From Serratia bockelmannii (GTDB taxonomy: Bacteria; Pseudomonadota; Gammaproteobacteria; Enterobacterales; Enterobacteriaceae): DNA of 64,000 nt. Below the pieces are notes generated by a model that saw only the letters and a list, made by a program, of their open reading frames with translations, did no database searches and was not told the origin of the DNA. Where the stretch lies: contig NZ_VOUX01000001.1 of the NCBI RefSeq assembly GCF_008011855.1, positions 310,001 to 374,000 of the forward strand. The letters run 5' to 3'. This document shows, in pieces, positions 62,201 through 64,000 of this stretch. Each line of letters starts with the position of its first letter. Position 1 is the first letter of the stretch. Made by a program: the position numbers and the translations under genes.

Positions 62201-62597
62201 CAGCAATTGGGATTGGCACATTTTCTCGGGCATTATTGCGCATTTGAATGAAGATACGGAGATTCTGGCTGTCGAGGAGGTCGATGGCATTGAGTATATT
62301 TATATCAATCGCATGACAAGCACGGTGATGAATATTTACTCACGTCGTGGGATAGAGGCAGTTAGCCACTGGGATGAACGTAACGTTGATGCTCAAACCA
62401 ATACCATAGATCGCTATTTGGAGTCAGTGCCAAATCTGGTTGTGGTGACCACTCTACCTTTCCAGGTTGGGCATGCTGAGGATCAAACCTCCACGTTGTG
62501 GGGGTTCGTAAATACTCAATATCTGGATATGATCAGTGAAAGTGAGCGTTTATTGAAGGAAAAAGTAGACGCGTTCAAGGCGGCCCAGGTGCGGTGA
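59223..62597 (+). CDS. wbbB: WbbB-like multidomain O-polysaccharide polymerase and Kdo terminator
   Basis: At 1124 residues it has the layout of R. terrigena WbbB (about 1100), which polymerises rhamnose and GlcNAc and caps the chain with Kdo. Residues 1-385 resemble the GT99 beta-Kdo transferase: ITINSSVGLEGI-like TINSSVGLEGI (about 296-304) and PTTVVGD are typical of that fold. Residues 395-500 are a Gln/Glu-rich coiled coil, then SLSWRLTVPVRMLG. Residues about 595-880 form a GT-B-like module (TRIYEVLSLGTPIVSEE), and about 890-1124 a GT-A/GT25-like module with the acidic CEDDALFPDDF (about 969). Starts eight bases after wzt. The exact sugars and whether modules equal GT102/GT103 are not verifiable by eye. 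Confidence 0.82.
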   Translation: MIAVFLPPYPFRGVKAPYLWIFYRLLNSLQQRSLFIAGNDYLLSPEEWRKSERWEFDVPTMNNLGYSIPSDELLASHDYYHLRESVFESLLDSSNYNPMLAFKKMLTQRIPELEAELLNHLQGYESGKIEGILSICNCPSLEAVAESLSIPVMHFEVGPLRMPSYYSTGYLDFSGVNGHTEAEKRYLAVQEQCQVDLSIEELHRYFLRVPNTHEQQCDADLGIALQVEDDSNLVAYGEEFTNLTLLSYARTRFPEKKLLIRTHPGSQFQLKEGEYEIDSSPTSLSFVQRCREILTINSSVGLEGIFAGIPTTVVGDSSYKYITLADDEQERTNRLAFYLFSYLVPFELIFDIDYLRFRLSRPSEQAIVSRHIEYYSTEKEGFLKMQGLTLGELLSKQVKQENEKQDDMQQKIRVAEHHLMIDNEEKQAMISSMQEQLLLLQETLIQQREQQLVTQQLLENAQKEVLLLNNNYVEDEPLKLKVETLSQQLSESQSDMNNMRKSLSWRLTVPVRMLGRAIRGEFGVIRDISRHYMRQRKGTKSTSLVGKGWQAFRASPHPYKALLRKTKVAGKLLLTGRFAELRSSLLRVAKNTANTPMPLVNIDTDHIVILTTRHTLFVAHLLEKTLVEVGRGVTIIEAYSAPADSGQLHIVICPQIFAELPQNFVAFQMEQSINPRWFTPEYFAILERAMAIFDYSLTNINYLLEHGIPYQKLFYLPIASFADYSSKLTQKGHKLNGNEEQIDVLFYGDTNCERRRHYLEQLGQRFNIHIASGVFGDELTRLVKNAKLVINLHYYENALLETTRIYEVLSLGTPIVSEESVDIAEHTSLIDVIDFAPIGDIDAMAKKIDRLLNDQDYHASRKKNIALFTHSDNNFEGYFKRYLLANDLIDFETYKNGVDFIPAIEADIPKLCLSLTETPVRKQDFLSKPTHGFKVIEGVRHRIGWIGCGMSYKYMLSVLADRNTEMAMICEDDALFPDDFDIKLEKIVAYLERSNWDWHIFSGIIAHLNEDTEILAVEEVDGIEYIYINRMTSTVMNIYSRRGIEAVSHWDERNVDAQTNTIDRYLESVPNLVVVTTLPFQVGHAEDQTSTLWGFVNTQYLDMISESERLLKEKVDAFKAAQVR

Positions 62598-62637
62598 CTC
62601 AAGCCCCTCGTTTCGTACTGATTGACTGAACCGCAGA

Positions 62638-62667
62638 CCACGGCACCTTAGGGTGCCGTGGTTTTTT
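62638..62667 (+). terminator. Terminator of the O-antigen operon
   Basis: CCACGGCACC and GGTGCCGTGG form a perfect ten-base stem with a four-base loop and run into TTTTTT, 40 bases after the wbbB stop. It insulates gnd. Confidence 0.92.
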
Positions 62668-62818
62668 GTGGGGAGGATATGAATATATTGCGACATCATG
62701 TGACCTATCGCACCAATCACTACCCACGCGGCTCAATCCTGAGTTAACATGTGTGCCACATCACAAAACCTGCTGGCCGACGTTGCCGGCAGGGTCATCC
62801 TCAGACAGGAGTTCCTAA

Positions 62819-64000
<1,182 letters not shown>

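Overview
The window looks like a chromosome segment of a Serratia species close to Serratia marcescens. The left flank has the enterobacterial order mglAC, sanA, maeA, cdd, yohKJ, metG/mrp, udk, dcd, asmA, dcuC and yegH. The middle carries an S-layer gene followed by a three-gene type I exporter, matching the slaA-lipBCD locus known from S. marcescens. All calls come from reading the sequence and recalling families; no database search was run.

Layout: (1) 1-20,684, GC-rich housekeeping genes. (2) 20,685-23,137, a long regulatory region with RcsAB-box-like sites and a JUMPstart/ops element (RfaH-type antitermination), then tandem galU-like and galF genes. (3) 23,564-38,551, visibly AT-rich, a Wzy-dependent capsule/exopolysaccharide cluster: wza-wzb-wzc, a flippase, a pyruvyltransferase-family protein, four GT4-type glycosyltransferases, an acyltransferase, a polymerase and a WbaP/WcaJ-type priming enzyme. 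(4) 38,641-39,813, a decayed IS3-family element. (5) 40,075-41,361, a convergently placed PslG-like secreted glycoside hydrolase. (6) 41,766-49,703, slaA and lipB-lipC-lipD. (7) 49,978-55,944, sugar-nucleotide genes manC, manB, galE, rmlC and rmlD. (8) 56,111-62,597, an ABC-transporter-dependent O-antigen module: a WbbL-like rhamnosyltransferase, wzm, wzt and a 1124-residue WbbB-like polymerase/terminator. (9) 62,819 to the right edge, gnd, which closes the galF-gnd interval typical of enterobacterial surface-polysaccharide loci.

The galF-gnd interval therefore encodes three envelope products side by side: a Wzy/Wzx/Wza-exported polysaccharide, an S-layer with its own exporter, and an O-antigen built on a lipid carrier and exported by Wzm/Wzt. 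ManC/ManB supply GDP-mannose, GalU and GalE UDP-Glc/UDP-Gal, and RmlC/RmlD the last steps of dTDP-L-rhamnose; rmlA and rmlB are absent and must be elsewhere. The WbbB-like protein shows an N-terminal Kdo-transferase-like domain, a coiled coil and two further transferase modules, the architecture of the R. terrigena enzyme that polymerises, measures and caps its own chain.

The most testable new observation is a pair of long G tracts in the S-layer system: nine G inside the slaA reading frame, where one-base slippage in either direction gives an early stop, and ten G about 100 bases upstream of lipB. They suggest, but do not prove, phase-variable S-layer production or export. The window cuts off the start of mglA and the end of gnd. 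I saw no rRNA, tRNA or CRISPR array.
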